Source: Zygnema circumcarinatum (Eukaryota > Streptophyta > Zygnematophyceae > Zygnematales > Zygnemataceae). Taken from it: 29,405 nucleotides of DNA. Shown here one piece after another: positions 1 to 9,207 of this stretch; the first letter of the stretch is position 1; every line of letters starts with the position of its first letter. The notes under the pieces were generated by a model that saw only the letters and a program-made list of their open reading frames with translations, was not told the origin of the DNA and ran no database searches. The translations under genes and the position numbers were made by a program. The stretch spans positions 846,601-876,005 of the forward strand of contig CM074813.1 of NCBI GenBank assembly GCA_037447605.1, in the 5' to 3' direction.

Positions 1-64
1 GAAAGAGAGAGCGAGAGAGAGAGAGAGCGCGAGAGAGAGAGAGCGCGAGAGAGAGGGCTCTGAC

Positions 65-260
65 CTTGCAGGCCCCCATAGGCGAACCAACAAAGCGCAG
101 CTCCTGACAGAAACGAATAGAGGTGCCGCATGGAGGTCGTCGGGACGAAGCGGTGGAGGAAGCTCACCGGCAGCGAGGCGAGGAACGCGAGCAGGAAGGA
201 CAGCACGGAGGGGGAGAGCCCCACTGCCTCCGCCACCCGTGGAAGGTCTATGAGCGCCAT
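65..260 (-). CDS. MBOAT lysophospholipid acyltransferase, first exon (gene runs off left edge)
   Basis: This is the N-terminal exon of a membrane-bound O-acyltransferase, the family that re-acylates lysophospholipids in the ER membrane (Lands cycle). Reading starts at the ATG at 260-258 and gives 65 codons plus one base, ending at a GT donor (64-63). The CT-rich sequence beyond it (in transcript sense) looks like the other introns here. The peptide has a hydrophobic segment (about residues 16-37, ending in SLPVSFLHRFVP), then HLYSFLSGA and a second hydrophobic stretch ending WFAYGG. From memory this matches the start of plant LPLAT1-type MBOATs, where a similar PVSFL.RF.P....H.YS..SGA pattern precedes the second membrane helix. 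The catalytic His and Asn lie in later exons outside the window, so substrate cannot be judged. ORFs on the other strand here are shadows. Confidence 0.78.
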
Positions 261-276
261 AGCAGGCGACGCCTAC

Positions 277-362
277 GTCTCTCCCACTCTCCCTCCCCCT
301 CTCTCACTCTCTCCCACTCTCCCTCCCCGTCCCTTTCTCTCCACTCCCTCTCTCCCCCTCTC
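277..362. repeat. CT-rich low-complexity tract upstream of the MBOAT start
   Basis: The + strand reads as imperfect CTCTCCC/CCCTCT repeats. In the sense of the MBOAT gene this is a GA-rich stretch just upstream of the ATG, so it probably lies in the 5' leader or promoter. Confidence 0.6.
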
Positions 363-499
363 ACGCCCATGTGAAGCTCCGCATTCTGGCGGAGCACGGC
401 ACCACCTGGCGCTTCCTGAACCTTCCTTCGCGCGTGCCAAGTTTTACATGTGCGACGACGCGCTCCCGTTGGCCGCGGCGCAGTCCGTACCGCCCGGCA

Positions 500-972
500 G
501 TCGCGGAATGTCGGTGCCGGCCTGTCATTGGCTGCAGCATGGAGGATGACGCCACTCAGTCAACGCCACGTCAAGTTCCTTGTCACGTACCAATCATGTG
601 CCGTTCGTACGACTCGTAGATCCAGGCAAGCTGCCACGTGACAGATTCTCATTGGCGGTAACTGCTCGAAAGACGGCGGCCGAAGGGATTCCATCTGCCG
701 TTCAAGTTGAACGGTCCAACCGGCTCGTACTTGCGGACGGTTGGAGGTCAACGATTTTGAGACTTCGGTTCGGAGGTTGCAAAACTTTCCGCCTCGGTTT
801 GCAACTCGTCGCTGCCAACTGGCGGACATGAAAACCGTAAACCATGACGAGACGGCCATGGAACGCGGCCTGTAGGTGTAAATCGCTGCGACGGGGACGA
901 CACTGAACTGTGAACGGCGACAGTTGGACGCTGTTGGGTCAGGCCAGGCATCGGCCAATACCACCACGTGGT
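500..972 (-). promoter_or_regulatory. Probable MBOAT promoter region with CCAAT-type boxes and CACGTG sites
   Basis: This non-repetitive sequence lies between the MBOAT start and the GA array. It carries four CCAAT/ATTGG pentamers (527-531, 590-594, 651-655, 955-959), a CACGTG at 635-640, and a perfect 10-bp palindrome with a CACGTG core at 963-972. CGTAC words also recur. CCAAT and CACGTG are common eukaryotic promoter elements. Promoter function is inferred from position and motif density only, and I see no clear TATA box. Confidence 0.35.
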
Positions 973-983
973 CTTAATCACGT

Positions 984-1264
984 CCTGGGCGAGGGAGTGG
1001 GGGAGGGAGGGAGAGGGGGAGAGAAAGGGAGGGAGGAGAGAGGGAGAGAGATGGAGAGACAGGGAGAGAGAGGGAGGGAGAGGGAGGGAGGGAGAGGGAG
1101 AGAGATGGAGAGACAGGGAGAGAGGGATGGAAAGGGAGAGAGTGGGAGAGAGAGGGGGCGAGAGGGAGAGAGGGAGAGAGGGCGACAGGTAGAGAGAGGG
1201 AGAGAGAGGGAGAGCGAGAGGGAGAGGGAGAGGGAGGGGGAGAGGGAGAGCGAGAGGGAGATAA
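984..1264. repeat. GA-rich (GGGAGA-type) array, intergenic
   Basis: About 280 bp of imperfect GGGAGA/GAGAGG repeats lie between the 3' end of the SMPD4-like gene and the MBOAT promoter. Long Arg/Glu or Pro/Ser ORFs across it are products of the repeat. From 1265 to 1510 I see only unremarkable sequence, presumably the 3' UTR of the SMPD4-like gene. Confidence 0.75.
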
Positions 1265-1510
1265 GAGAGACCGAGGCAAATTTAACCGCGATGCAGTGCC
1301 AAGCCGTTGGAATATGACAAAAAATACAGAAATGGTGCGCGCCAAAAATGAGGGAGTTCCTCGAAAAGTGCGAATGCCCACAAAACTGAAAACCAAAAAT
1401 CCCAAAGCCCTGACCGGACTGCTCTCTGAACCCTTCCCTGTCTCAAGGCCCAAACCATCCCACGTTCGCCGTCACTTTACAAACCTCGAAAAACTGCGAA
1501 ACCTCTGCAA

Positions 1511-4500
1511 CTACCCTTTGTTGCCAGCACCTGAGATCCACCTGAAGAAAGCGGAGCAGGTCCACCACAGGATCAACGCCATTCCCAAAAGCACAAAAGC
1601 TTGAATCTCCGCGAAGGGTCGAAGGTTAACCCGCCACCCGCGCTGCCTTGCTTGATCTCGGGCCCAAATCAGAATTGGATACAAACGCACTTCCAAATAC
1701 TGCCAGCAGCGAAACCCAAAATTTACAACCTCGCGCAGCTGAACCCTGTAGTCCCTTAAACCCTCAACGCCCCCTGTTCCATGGTCTCCGTTCCGTAAAG
1801 CTGTCTCCTCACTCACCCCGTCTCCCTCCCTCTCCCCCGCTCTCTCTCTCTCTCGTCTGCACCGCAAGCCCTCTCCCGCTCTCTCTCCCTCCCTCTCGCG
1901 CTCACTCTCCTCCTCTGTCGACCTCTCACCATCCCTCCTCACTCCCTCTCCCTCTCCCTCCTCGCCTCTCCTCCCACCTTGCTCCCCTCTCTCCCTCTCC
2001 TCTTCGGACGCTTGAACCTGCTCACCTCCTTCCCTCTCCGCGTATTCTCCCAACCCTAAGCGCTCATTTAGTCGGTCAGATAAGTCGACTAAAAACCGAA
2101 CCAAGAATGGGATTTCGTTAGGCTGAATCGGTCTCCTCATGTAATCTCCCCTATACTTCACCTCGTCAACAGTATGCCTCCGAATTCGTATCCCAACCTT
2201 CCTCCCCTCTCCCGCTCCCACATCCGTCTCTCTCTTCCTCTCCCTCTCTCGCTCTCTCTCTCTCTCTCCCACCTCATTCCCTGCTCGAGCTGCTGTACTA
2301 ACCGTAACAAGCTCTTTGATTCGTCCGATTTTTCCCCAACCCCCCCAGCCCCGTTCCGTGGACGTCAGTCCCCGTCCTCCAACGGAATCCGTTGAACTGC
2401 GACCCATGGATCCTCCTGGAGCTCCGTTGCTCGCGGATATTGCTCGAATTTCAAATGGAACATTGAAAACTTGTTGGGCAGCTTCTTTGACATTTTTCAG
2501 CAGTTCATCGCTTTTTCCGGGCGTGTTATTATTAGCGAGTTCAAGTTCAGCGCGGTTCAACAAAGCCTGAAAAAAAAAAAAAAAAAAAAAAAGAGGGACG
2601 GTCTCCGGGAGAGTTTTAGGGCTATTGAAAAAACTCGGGTTGGTCTTAAGCTTTCGAGTTTTAGGAATATCAGGGAATTCTGAAAACTCGGTTTTTCTGA
2701 ATAATCTGAGTCTCAGTCCTCATTTTAGGAAAAAAAAAAGAAATCTCTCTTTCTCTACCCTCTTCCCCCTCCTTCACCCCTTTCTCCCCCTTTTGCTATT
2801 TTGCATGTTCTTTCCCAAACTTTGTCAAAGAAAATTCCCACAAACCTGCAGGTGTTGGGCAGCTCCGCCGGTTTTTGAAAACAAACGAAAAGTCGGAGGT
2901 TTTGAAACCTGCACAGAGGGGAGAGACTCTCCCTCTCCTCCCATTTCCGTACACTCCCACTCCTGCATTCGGCATCCAGGGTTTAGGGGTTTAGGGTTTT
3001 AGGATTTAGGGTTCGAAGCTTTCAGTGAGGCTAGTTTTTGGGATTTAGGGTTCTGGGTGCTTCGAGGTTTTAGGGTTTAAGCCGCCAAAGTTCGGAAAGT
3101 TTTAGGGTTTTCGGGCTTCACATTTCTTAGGGTTTTGAAGTGGAATTTGTCCGCCTGCGTTTTTGGGAGATTCCGAGATTTTATATTTTTGGGCTTCCCG
3201 CATTTTGCGGTTTTGAGGCCTCATAAGAAGGGCAATAAGAAATCCAAAAAATCCCAAAATAACATATTTATATACCTATCTATTTACCTCAATTTTTTCC
3301 TTTATAGCGGGCAGCCAGTCCAAAAATATTTTTCCGCGGGGGCTGCGCTGGAAAGGGCTCGCCGTGCTGCTCTGGAGTTCCGCCATTTCCACGTTTTTCA
3401 AAACCTCCAAAAGTTGAGGCGACGATTGGAACACAGTCAACACCTGGAAAAAAAAAAAAAAACAAATATATAAAGTAAACCCACATCATTAATCATTAGC
3501 TTAAAAACTATTAATAGTTTTTAGGGTTTAGGGTTCTCCAATAGCTCGAAACCCCTTAAACCTCACCCCAGAACCCTAACCCTAAAACCCCAAACTCTGG
3601 AACCTAAAACCCCAGAACACCAAAACCTAAGACCCTAAACCCTAAACCTTATAACCCAAGAATCCTTACTCCTAAAATCTTACACCATAAAACCTAAGAC
3701 TCTAAACCCTAACACCTAAAACCCCAGAACCATAACTCCTAAACCCTAAACCCCAAACTTAAAACTTCAGAACCCTAATTCCTAAAACCCTAAGGCCTAA
3801 AACCTTCAACCACAGAACTCTTAACTCCTAAAACTTTAAACACTAAGCCGTATACCCTAACATCCTGGATCCAAAAACCCTAAACTCTAGACCCTGAACC
3901 CAGAACCCTAAAATGTTAAAACCCTATGCCTTAAACCCTAAGACCTAAAACTAAACCTTAACCCTAACCCTAAAATTCTATACCCTAACCCTTAACCTAA
4001 AAACCCTAAAACCCTAAACCCTACCCCCCAGCCCCTCACCTTGAGCGCCGCGTGCAGCATGAGGTCCGCATCCACCGCCGTATTGGCGCTCGCAAAATCC
4101 AAAAAATGCAAAACCAGATTATTGTAGAACGGATAGTTCGCCAACACATAGGACTGCCACGTGGCTGCGTACTGCCCAATGGGAGTTTCACTTCTGTCGG
4201 ACTCGTCCCTGCCTCCTCTCTCTCCTCTCTCTTTCTCTCCTCTCTCTTTCTCTCCTCTCTCTCCCTTCTCTCTCTTCTCTCTCTCTCCTCTCTCTTTCAC
4301 TCCCCCTTTCTCTTCCAAACTCCGTTTTTTGTCCTCATTTTCGGGAACAGTTTTCCATGGCTCCAAATACACAATCCACATGTCAATTATTCGAAGAATC
4401 CGTAAAATCTGCCATTCTTGTGACCACGCATTTTTGAATGCTCGAAGAAAGAATCGGTACAGCGGTCGCTGGATCATTGAGAACGGCGACACAGAAACGG

Positions 4501-7500
4501 GCGGAGGAGTACCCCTTCTGTCATCATGTAAAAAAACCGAATTTGAAGATTTCAAATTTGCATTTATTCGGGCAACCGATTCGAAGCTGCTGATTGGCCA
4601 AACCGGTGGGGAATCAGCAGGGCCGGAAATTGGAGACGAAAAAAATACCGATCGGTTAGGCGAAAAAAGTTTAGTGGGAGTCAAAAGTTCAGTCCCGATA
4701 GGCTGATATCCTGCTTCCAAGTTGCTGTTCAAACTGTCAATGTTCACATTTATACTCGTGATTAGGGTTGTTTGCAAATCCGTACAATTTTCCGAGGGGG
4801 GTCGAACTCTATAGATAGTAGATACTGGGAATGGATCCATACGCCCTCCTGCCGCCTGGGAAAAAAAAAAAGGGGACCCAAAAACCCAACGACCCAAAAA
4901 TGAATTATTTAGAAAAAAAAATATAACATTTTTTAAGCTTCGAGACAAAGCCATCAATATTCGAATAAAGGCAGAAATTTAGCCTGCAGATCCTGCAGGT
5001 TGGGGGGGGGGGGAAGGGTGGGGGAGGGGTGGGTGGGGTGAGAGCGAGTGAGAGAGAGAGAGCGAGCTATAAGGCCCTATAAGGAGAGATAGAAAGAGAG
5101 AGAGAGAGAGACAGAGAGAGAGAGAGCCACCTGCGCCAGTTTGTGAAGTTCAAATTTGGACAAGTACATGGGATTCGGATCGTCTTGAATGAACCAAAAA
5201 TCGATCAAAGTTGTGAGCAGAATGTCTCCATGTGATGGTCGAGTTTCCATCAACCTCAGATTGCCGCCCGACCCAACATTTGACATGAACGGTTTGGAGT
5301 CTGAGGGCCACGAAGATTGCTGAGGTGGCTCTGAGTTCAACTTCGGCGGGAAAAGGAAAAAAATTAGGTATTGGAGGAGGAGTTCTTTGTAAGGATTCCG
5401 TTTGGATTTTCCTGGGGAATGAAGCCCTGCAGTTGAAAAAATTAGTTATCATATTAGTCAGTCATGGTATATTAGCTAGTCAATTGGTCAGTTAGTTTAG
5501 AGTCTTTGAGTTGTGAATTGCTGCTGGGTAAAACAAGTACAGGAAAAAGCACAAAGGTGTGAACCTGGCAGGGCCGAAGCCCAGCTTTGGAACTGAGACC
5601 GGAGAGGCGTTCGCATAGTGTGAACGGGCGAGGAAGCGGATCCGGATTTTTTGCCACCACCTTTGGGTTCGGTGTCTTTGACAATAGGAAAATACGCAAA
5701 CCAGAACATGTAGTACTCAAACAGGTCCAGTTGGATCTGCAGGAGGAGAGAGAAAGAGAGAGAGAGAGGACGAGGGGAAAGGAAACGAGGGAGAGAAAAA
5801 GAGAGAGATGGGGGAGAGCGAGAGAGACACGGGGGTGCCGAGAGAGGGAGAGAGAAGTAGAAAGATCAAGAGCGGAGAGAAAGAGAAAAGGAGGGGAGTA
5901 GGAGAGCGGAGGAGACGATTGGGAGAGAGGGGAGGACAGAGGGAGACAAAAGGCACCGAAGATGAGAGAGAGGGGTGAGGAGAGGGAAGGAACAGCGAGA
6001 GAAGGGAGGAGGAGGCAGTGTTAGTCAAAACTGTCACTGAAGAAGATACTGAAGATTCTCTTTCCCTTTCTTTTAGGGTTTTCTTCTCCTTCCTTTCTGA
6101 GGTGGTTTTACGTTATTCAAGCTGAAGCTCACATAAACATTCAAGTTCAAATTCAAATTCCAGATCAGGCGCAAAACTCAAATTTAAGCATACGAAAATC
6201 TACTCAGAAGTAAAGTTCCCCAGTCTTACTGGCCGATATCTCTCCCCTGTTATACGGTGTTTGTATAACGGAAATTTCTGACATAGAACCTCCGTTTCCG
6301 CCTCGGACGCGAGCTGGCGCTGAACAAAGTCCGGAAGCCGATTGGCCGGAAAGTAAAACCGCACTCCGTCTTTTTCCGCCGCCAAAAGGCGCTGCGCAGG
6401 ACAGGACAAATACGTCAGGGTTTAGGGTTTAGGGTGTCTAGGGTGTAGGGTGTAGGGTGTAGGGTGTAGGGTGTAGGGTGTAGGGTGTAGGGTGTAGGGT
6501 GTAGGGTGTAGGGTGTAGGGTGTAGGGTGTAGGGTGTAGGGTGTAGGGTGTAGGGTGTAGGGTGTAGGGTGTAGGGTGTAGTGTAGGGGTGTAGGGTGTA
6601 GGGTGTAGGGTGTAGGGTGTAGGGTGTAGGGTGTAGGGTGTAGGGTGTAGGGTGTAGGGTGCTTAGGGTGTAGGGTGTGTAGGGGTGTAGGGTGTAGGGT
6701 GTAGGGTGTAGGGTGTAGGGTGTAGGGTGTAGGGTGTGCAGGGGTGTAGGGTGTAGGGTTTAGGGTGTAGGGTTTAGGGTGTAGGGTGTAGGGTTTAGGG
6801 TGTAGGGTGTAGGGTGTAGGGTGTAGTGTGTAGGGTGTAGGGTGTATGGTGTAGGGTGTAGGGTAGGGTGTAGGGTGTAGGGTGTAGGGTGTAGGGTGTA
6901 GGTGTAGGGTGTAGGGTGTAGGGTGTAGGTGTAGGTGTAGGGTGTAGGGTGTAGGTGTAGGTGGGTGTAGGTGTAGGGTGGGGTGTAGGGTGTAGGGTGT
7001 GGAGGGTGGAGGGTGTAGGGTGTAGGGTGGAGGGTGTAGGGTGTAGGGTGTAGGGTGTAGGGTGTAGGGTGTAAGGTGTAGGGTGTAGGGTGTAGGGTGT
7101 AGGGTGTAGGGTGTAGGGTGTAGGGTGTAGGGTGTAGGGTGTAGGGTGTAGGGTGTAGGGTGTAGGGTGTAGGCTGTAGGGTGTAGGCTGTAGGGTGTAG
7201 GGTGTAGGGTGTAGGGTGTAGGGTGTAGGGTGGACGGTGTAGGGTGTAGGGTTTAGAGTTTTGTAGGGTTTAAGGGTTATTAGGGTTAAGGAATTTGGAG
7301 GGTTTCCGGGCTCTCATAAAGAGTTCTTCTTCTGTCGCTTGAAGGTATCATGCATTTTATTTAGTTACAAAAAGTTTACTTGTTCGTTTTTGGTTTTTTT
7401 CGTTTCAAGTAAACGAAAATGCAACTTCATCTCAGTTTCTGATTTTCAGAATTTTGCGCTTACATTGAAGAGATTGCCAGTCGGTGAGAGAAGCTCTATG

Positions 7501-8148
7501 AGGGCGTTGGCATCGGCTTCGCCTCCGGATCTGGAGAGGGAACCGAAAAACAAAAATGGGCAAATATGAAAAAAAAATTGAAGAAAATGGAATATACTTT
7601 TAAAATAAGGAAAACTTTCAAAGGCAAAAGAATGTCTACTGAAAAAAAAAAAACGTAATAACGTAATGTGGGAAAAAAAAAATCTTCACCTGTTTGCAGC
7701 GCTGAGCCACCCCACGACGGAGGAAGGCTCTCCTCCTTCAAGTCCAAAAATTTTTCTCAACAGAACAGGAAAAATATCCTGCTTCGCAAAAATGTACACA
7801 AAACAATGATCAATGATCACCAATGATCATGATGATCATTGTCATCATTATGTTACAATGATATTATATAACATATGTATGTATACTCATATGTATACTC
7901 ATGAAATCTCAATTTCAAAAGCAGTCTTGTTCTTTTTTTTTTTTCTATATCCCTCTCTTCTAGCCTTCAAACAAGCAAAAATCTGGATCTGAAAAAGCAA
8001 AATCTGGACAGACCTTGAAAAAGAGCTGAGAAAGGTGGCTGTGCTCGTTCAGAAAATTTTGAATTTCTTTACAGCCCGCCGCCGCCGAGTTGCACCGTAA
8101 AATCGAACTTTTGAGGTTATCCACGGAGGCCACATCCTGGCCGTACAT
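1511..8148 (-). CDS. SMPD4: SMPD4 / neutral sphingomyelinase 3-like membrane protein (10 exons, ~1003 aa)
   Basis: Exons: 8148-8014, 7778-7690, 7530-7464, 6391-6230, 5736-5565, 5426-5131, 4855-4040, 3443-3288, 2908-2846 and 2566-1511. All junctions are GT-AG and keep phase. Family landmarks appear in SMPD4 order: an IFG...VVGW segment (exon 2), LIELLSPTG (exon 3), RFYFPANRLP then PLYKHR (exon 4), LFEYYMFWFA (exon 5), QYLIFFLFPP and LLTTLIDFWF (exon 6), MWIVYLEPWK (about residues 466-475), a WQSYVLANYPFYNNL segment, and YRGDYMRRPIQPNEI (about 790-804). A single C-terminal helix spans about 975-993. SMPD4 is an ER/nuclear-envelope protein described as a sphingomyelinase and linked to nuclear pores; no classical catalytic motif is visible, so activity is unproven. 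The protein is longer than human SMPD4 because of charged insertions (about 488-532 and within exon 10) encoded by CT/GA tracts. The start was chosen because the N-terminus aligns with the family start. Confidence 0.82.
1806..2276. repeat. CT tracts inside the last SMPD4-like exon, coding Arg/Glu runs
   Basis: Imperfect CT-rich tracts on the + strand (about 1806-2040 and 2219-2276) are read on the - strand as (RE)n and Gly/Glu-rich segments on either side of the conserved YRGD region. The frame stays open through both. They may be hydrophilic linkers, or unrecognised introns whose length is a multiple of three. Confidence 0.6.
2981..3131 (+). repeat. Degenerate TTTAGGG telomere-like repeats in SMPD4-like intron 8
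   Basis: Irregular TTTAGGG/TTTTAGGG units on the + strand, interrupted by other sequence, lie in the intron between exon 9 (2908-2846) and exon 8 (3443-3288). In the transcript they read CCCUAAA. Confidence 0.75.
3516..4030. repeat. Degenerate CCCTAAA telomere-like block with an inverted junction, SMPD4-like intron 7
   Basis: Two TTTAGGG units at about 3518-3535 are followed at once by about 480 bp of decayed CCCTAAA/CCTAAAAC units on the same strand. This gives a head-to-head (G-strand to C-strand) arrangement. The block nearly fills the 596-bp intron and starts within a few bases of the exon 7 donor (4039-4038). In the transcript most of it is G-rich UUUAGGG-type RNA. Confidence 0.8.
5043..5127. 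repeat. GA microsatellite in SMPD4-like intron 6
   Basis: (GA)n-type sequence on the + strand reads as CT-rich just downstream of the exon 6 donor (5130-5129) in transcript sense. Many introns here begin this way. Confidence 0.7.
5739..6015. repeat. GA-rich tract in SMPD4-like intron 4
   Basis: About 275 bp of imperfect GAGAGG repeats on the + strand form a pyrimidine-rich 3' end of the intron before exon 5 (5736) in transcript sense. ORFs across it in either direction are repeat artefacts. Confidence 0.7.
6418..7262 (+). repeat. TGTAGGG variant-telomeric satellite array, SMPD4-like intron 3
   Basis: Roughly 845 bp of tandem 7-bp TGTAGGG units contain occasional TTTAGGG units, mostly at the two ends and around 6755-6800. 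Some units are shortened or altered (TGTAGG, GGAGGG). The array occupies most of the 1072-nt intron between exon 3 (7530-7464) and exon 4 (6391-6230) and ends only about 25 nt from the exon 4 acceptor. The unit differs from the telomeric heptamer by one base, so amplification of a variant telomeric repeat is the simplest reading. Confidence 0.9.
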
Positions 8149-8159
8149 TTGTGCCCCAG

Positions 8160-8430
8160 AAACCCTAAAACCCTAAAACCCTACAACTCTAAAACCCCTG
8201 AACCCCTCAGATCGCTCTCAAGACCCAAAAAAATCCTCCAATCCTTGAACTCTGAAACTCAAAGTCACAACACTTTACCTATTTACAAGAGTTAAAACCC
8301 TGCGTGTCCTAAACCCCTAAAACCGTAAAACTCTAAAACCCTACCTGCAAGAAGGCCTTTCTCTAGCCCTGACGCTGCTCTACGACCTGGCGCTCCTGGA
8401 AATCCTGAACCCTAAACCCTAACCGAACCC
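8160..8430. repeat. Scattered CCCTAAA telomere-like units upstream of the SMPD4-like gene
   Basis: Short runs of CCCTAAAA/CCCTAAA on the + strand (around 8160-8185, 8315-8345 and 8405-8425) sit in otherwise ordinary sequence directly upstream of the SMPD4-like start. They are too decayed for a simple array. Confidence 0.6.
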
Positions 8431-9150
8431 CCGAGGCTGAAGCTTGAAGCTTGAAGGCTGAGCTCACATAGCTAAAACCCGAAACCCTCAGAAGGGGAGG
8501 GAGCTTCAAAGGACGAAGCTTCGAATCCGTTGGCGGGCGATTCAAAAATGTTGGAAAGGCGCAGAAATCAAAACGCAGAAACTAAAACCAACAAGTTTCT
8601 GGGTTTTTGAACTTTTGAACGTTGAGGGCCAAAGCCAGTACTGTATATCGAATCGTGATATATCCAAGACAATATATCGTATCGTAAACCGTATTGGCTT
8701 CTCGGTACAAAACCGATCATACCGTTACCAATACGATACTATCGTACAACGACCTTTTACGGGTAGCTTCAAGAATGTTTTCAGAAGGGATAAAAATATA
8801 TATATATATTTTCGGGCAGTACCCAAAAAGTATTTTGAGAAGAATAGCATGGATAGAAACAAGTACTTGTCAAGCTAAATTCCTTATATTAGCCAATTCA
8901 AGGAGTACACGTGGCATATTAAAAACGTGTCGAACAAAACAAACGTTAAACAAACTTCACTTGCGTCTCAAAGCTCACCGCGGTCCGATATTTAAGAAAA
9001 TAAACGTTTCCACCGCCCTGCCCGATGCCAGCGGGGATCGGCGCATGCAGGGACATGCCAGCGCGCCGCTTCTGGAAGACCCGTCGGATGCTCCGCTCGC
9101 TCTGTCACTCCGCTCTCGCTCTCCCCCCTTCGCCCTCTCCCCCCCTTCCT

Positions 9151-9153
9151 CTC

Positions 9154-9193
<40 letters not shown>
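9151..9193. repeat. (CT)n microsatellite before the triple-module gene start
   Basis: An almost perfect CT run of about 43 bp lies 15 bp upstream of the ATG at 9208. It could be a 5' leader pyrimidine tract, or the 3' part of an intron ending at the CAG at 9193-9195. Confidence 0.75.
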
Positions 9194-9196
<3 letters not shown>

Positions 9197-9207
9197 TCCC
9201 CGCAACC

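Larger units (their letters stand above)
8149..9207. promoter_or_regulatory. Divergent upstream region shared by the SMPD4-like and triple-module genes
   Basis: The 1.06 kb between two outward-reading ATGs has no convincing coding sequence. From 8160 to about 8430 it holds scattered CCCTAAA-type units. From about 8640 to 8760 it is AT-rich with repeated TATCG/CGTA words and an imperfect inverted repeat: outer arms 8690-8697 and 8728-8735, inner arms TCGGT/ACCGA. A (TA)n stretch lies at about 8800-8810, and a long CT tract ends just before the ATG at 9208. Promoters for both genes must lie here unless unseen 5' exons exist. Confidence 0.5.

Noticed and set aside
130-549. Plus-strand ORF of 139 codons
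   Set aside because: It is antisense to the MBOAT exon and then runs through a CT repeat. The - strand reading has clear MBOAT similarity and a proper donor.
4170-4345. Possible GA-rich intron inside SMPD4-like exon 7, replacing the charged insertion
   Set aside because: A GTGAAA donor and a GACAG acceptor exist, but the phases do not match and the next codons would include a stop. The frame is open straight through, so I kept it as coding.
6418-7262. CRISPR-like appearance of a regular repeat array
   Set aside because: The 7-bp units are directly contiguous with no spacers, and the context is a eukaryotic intron.
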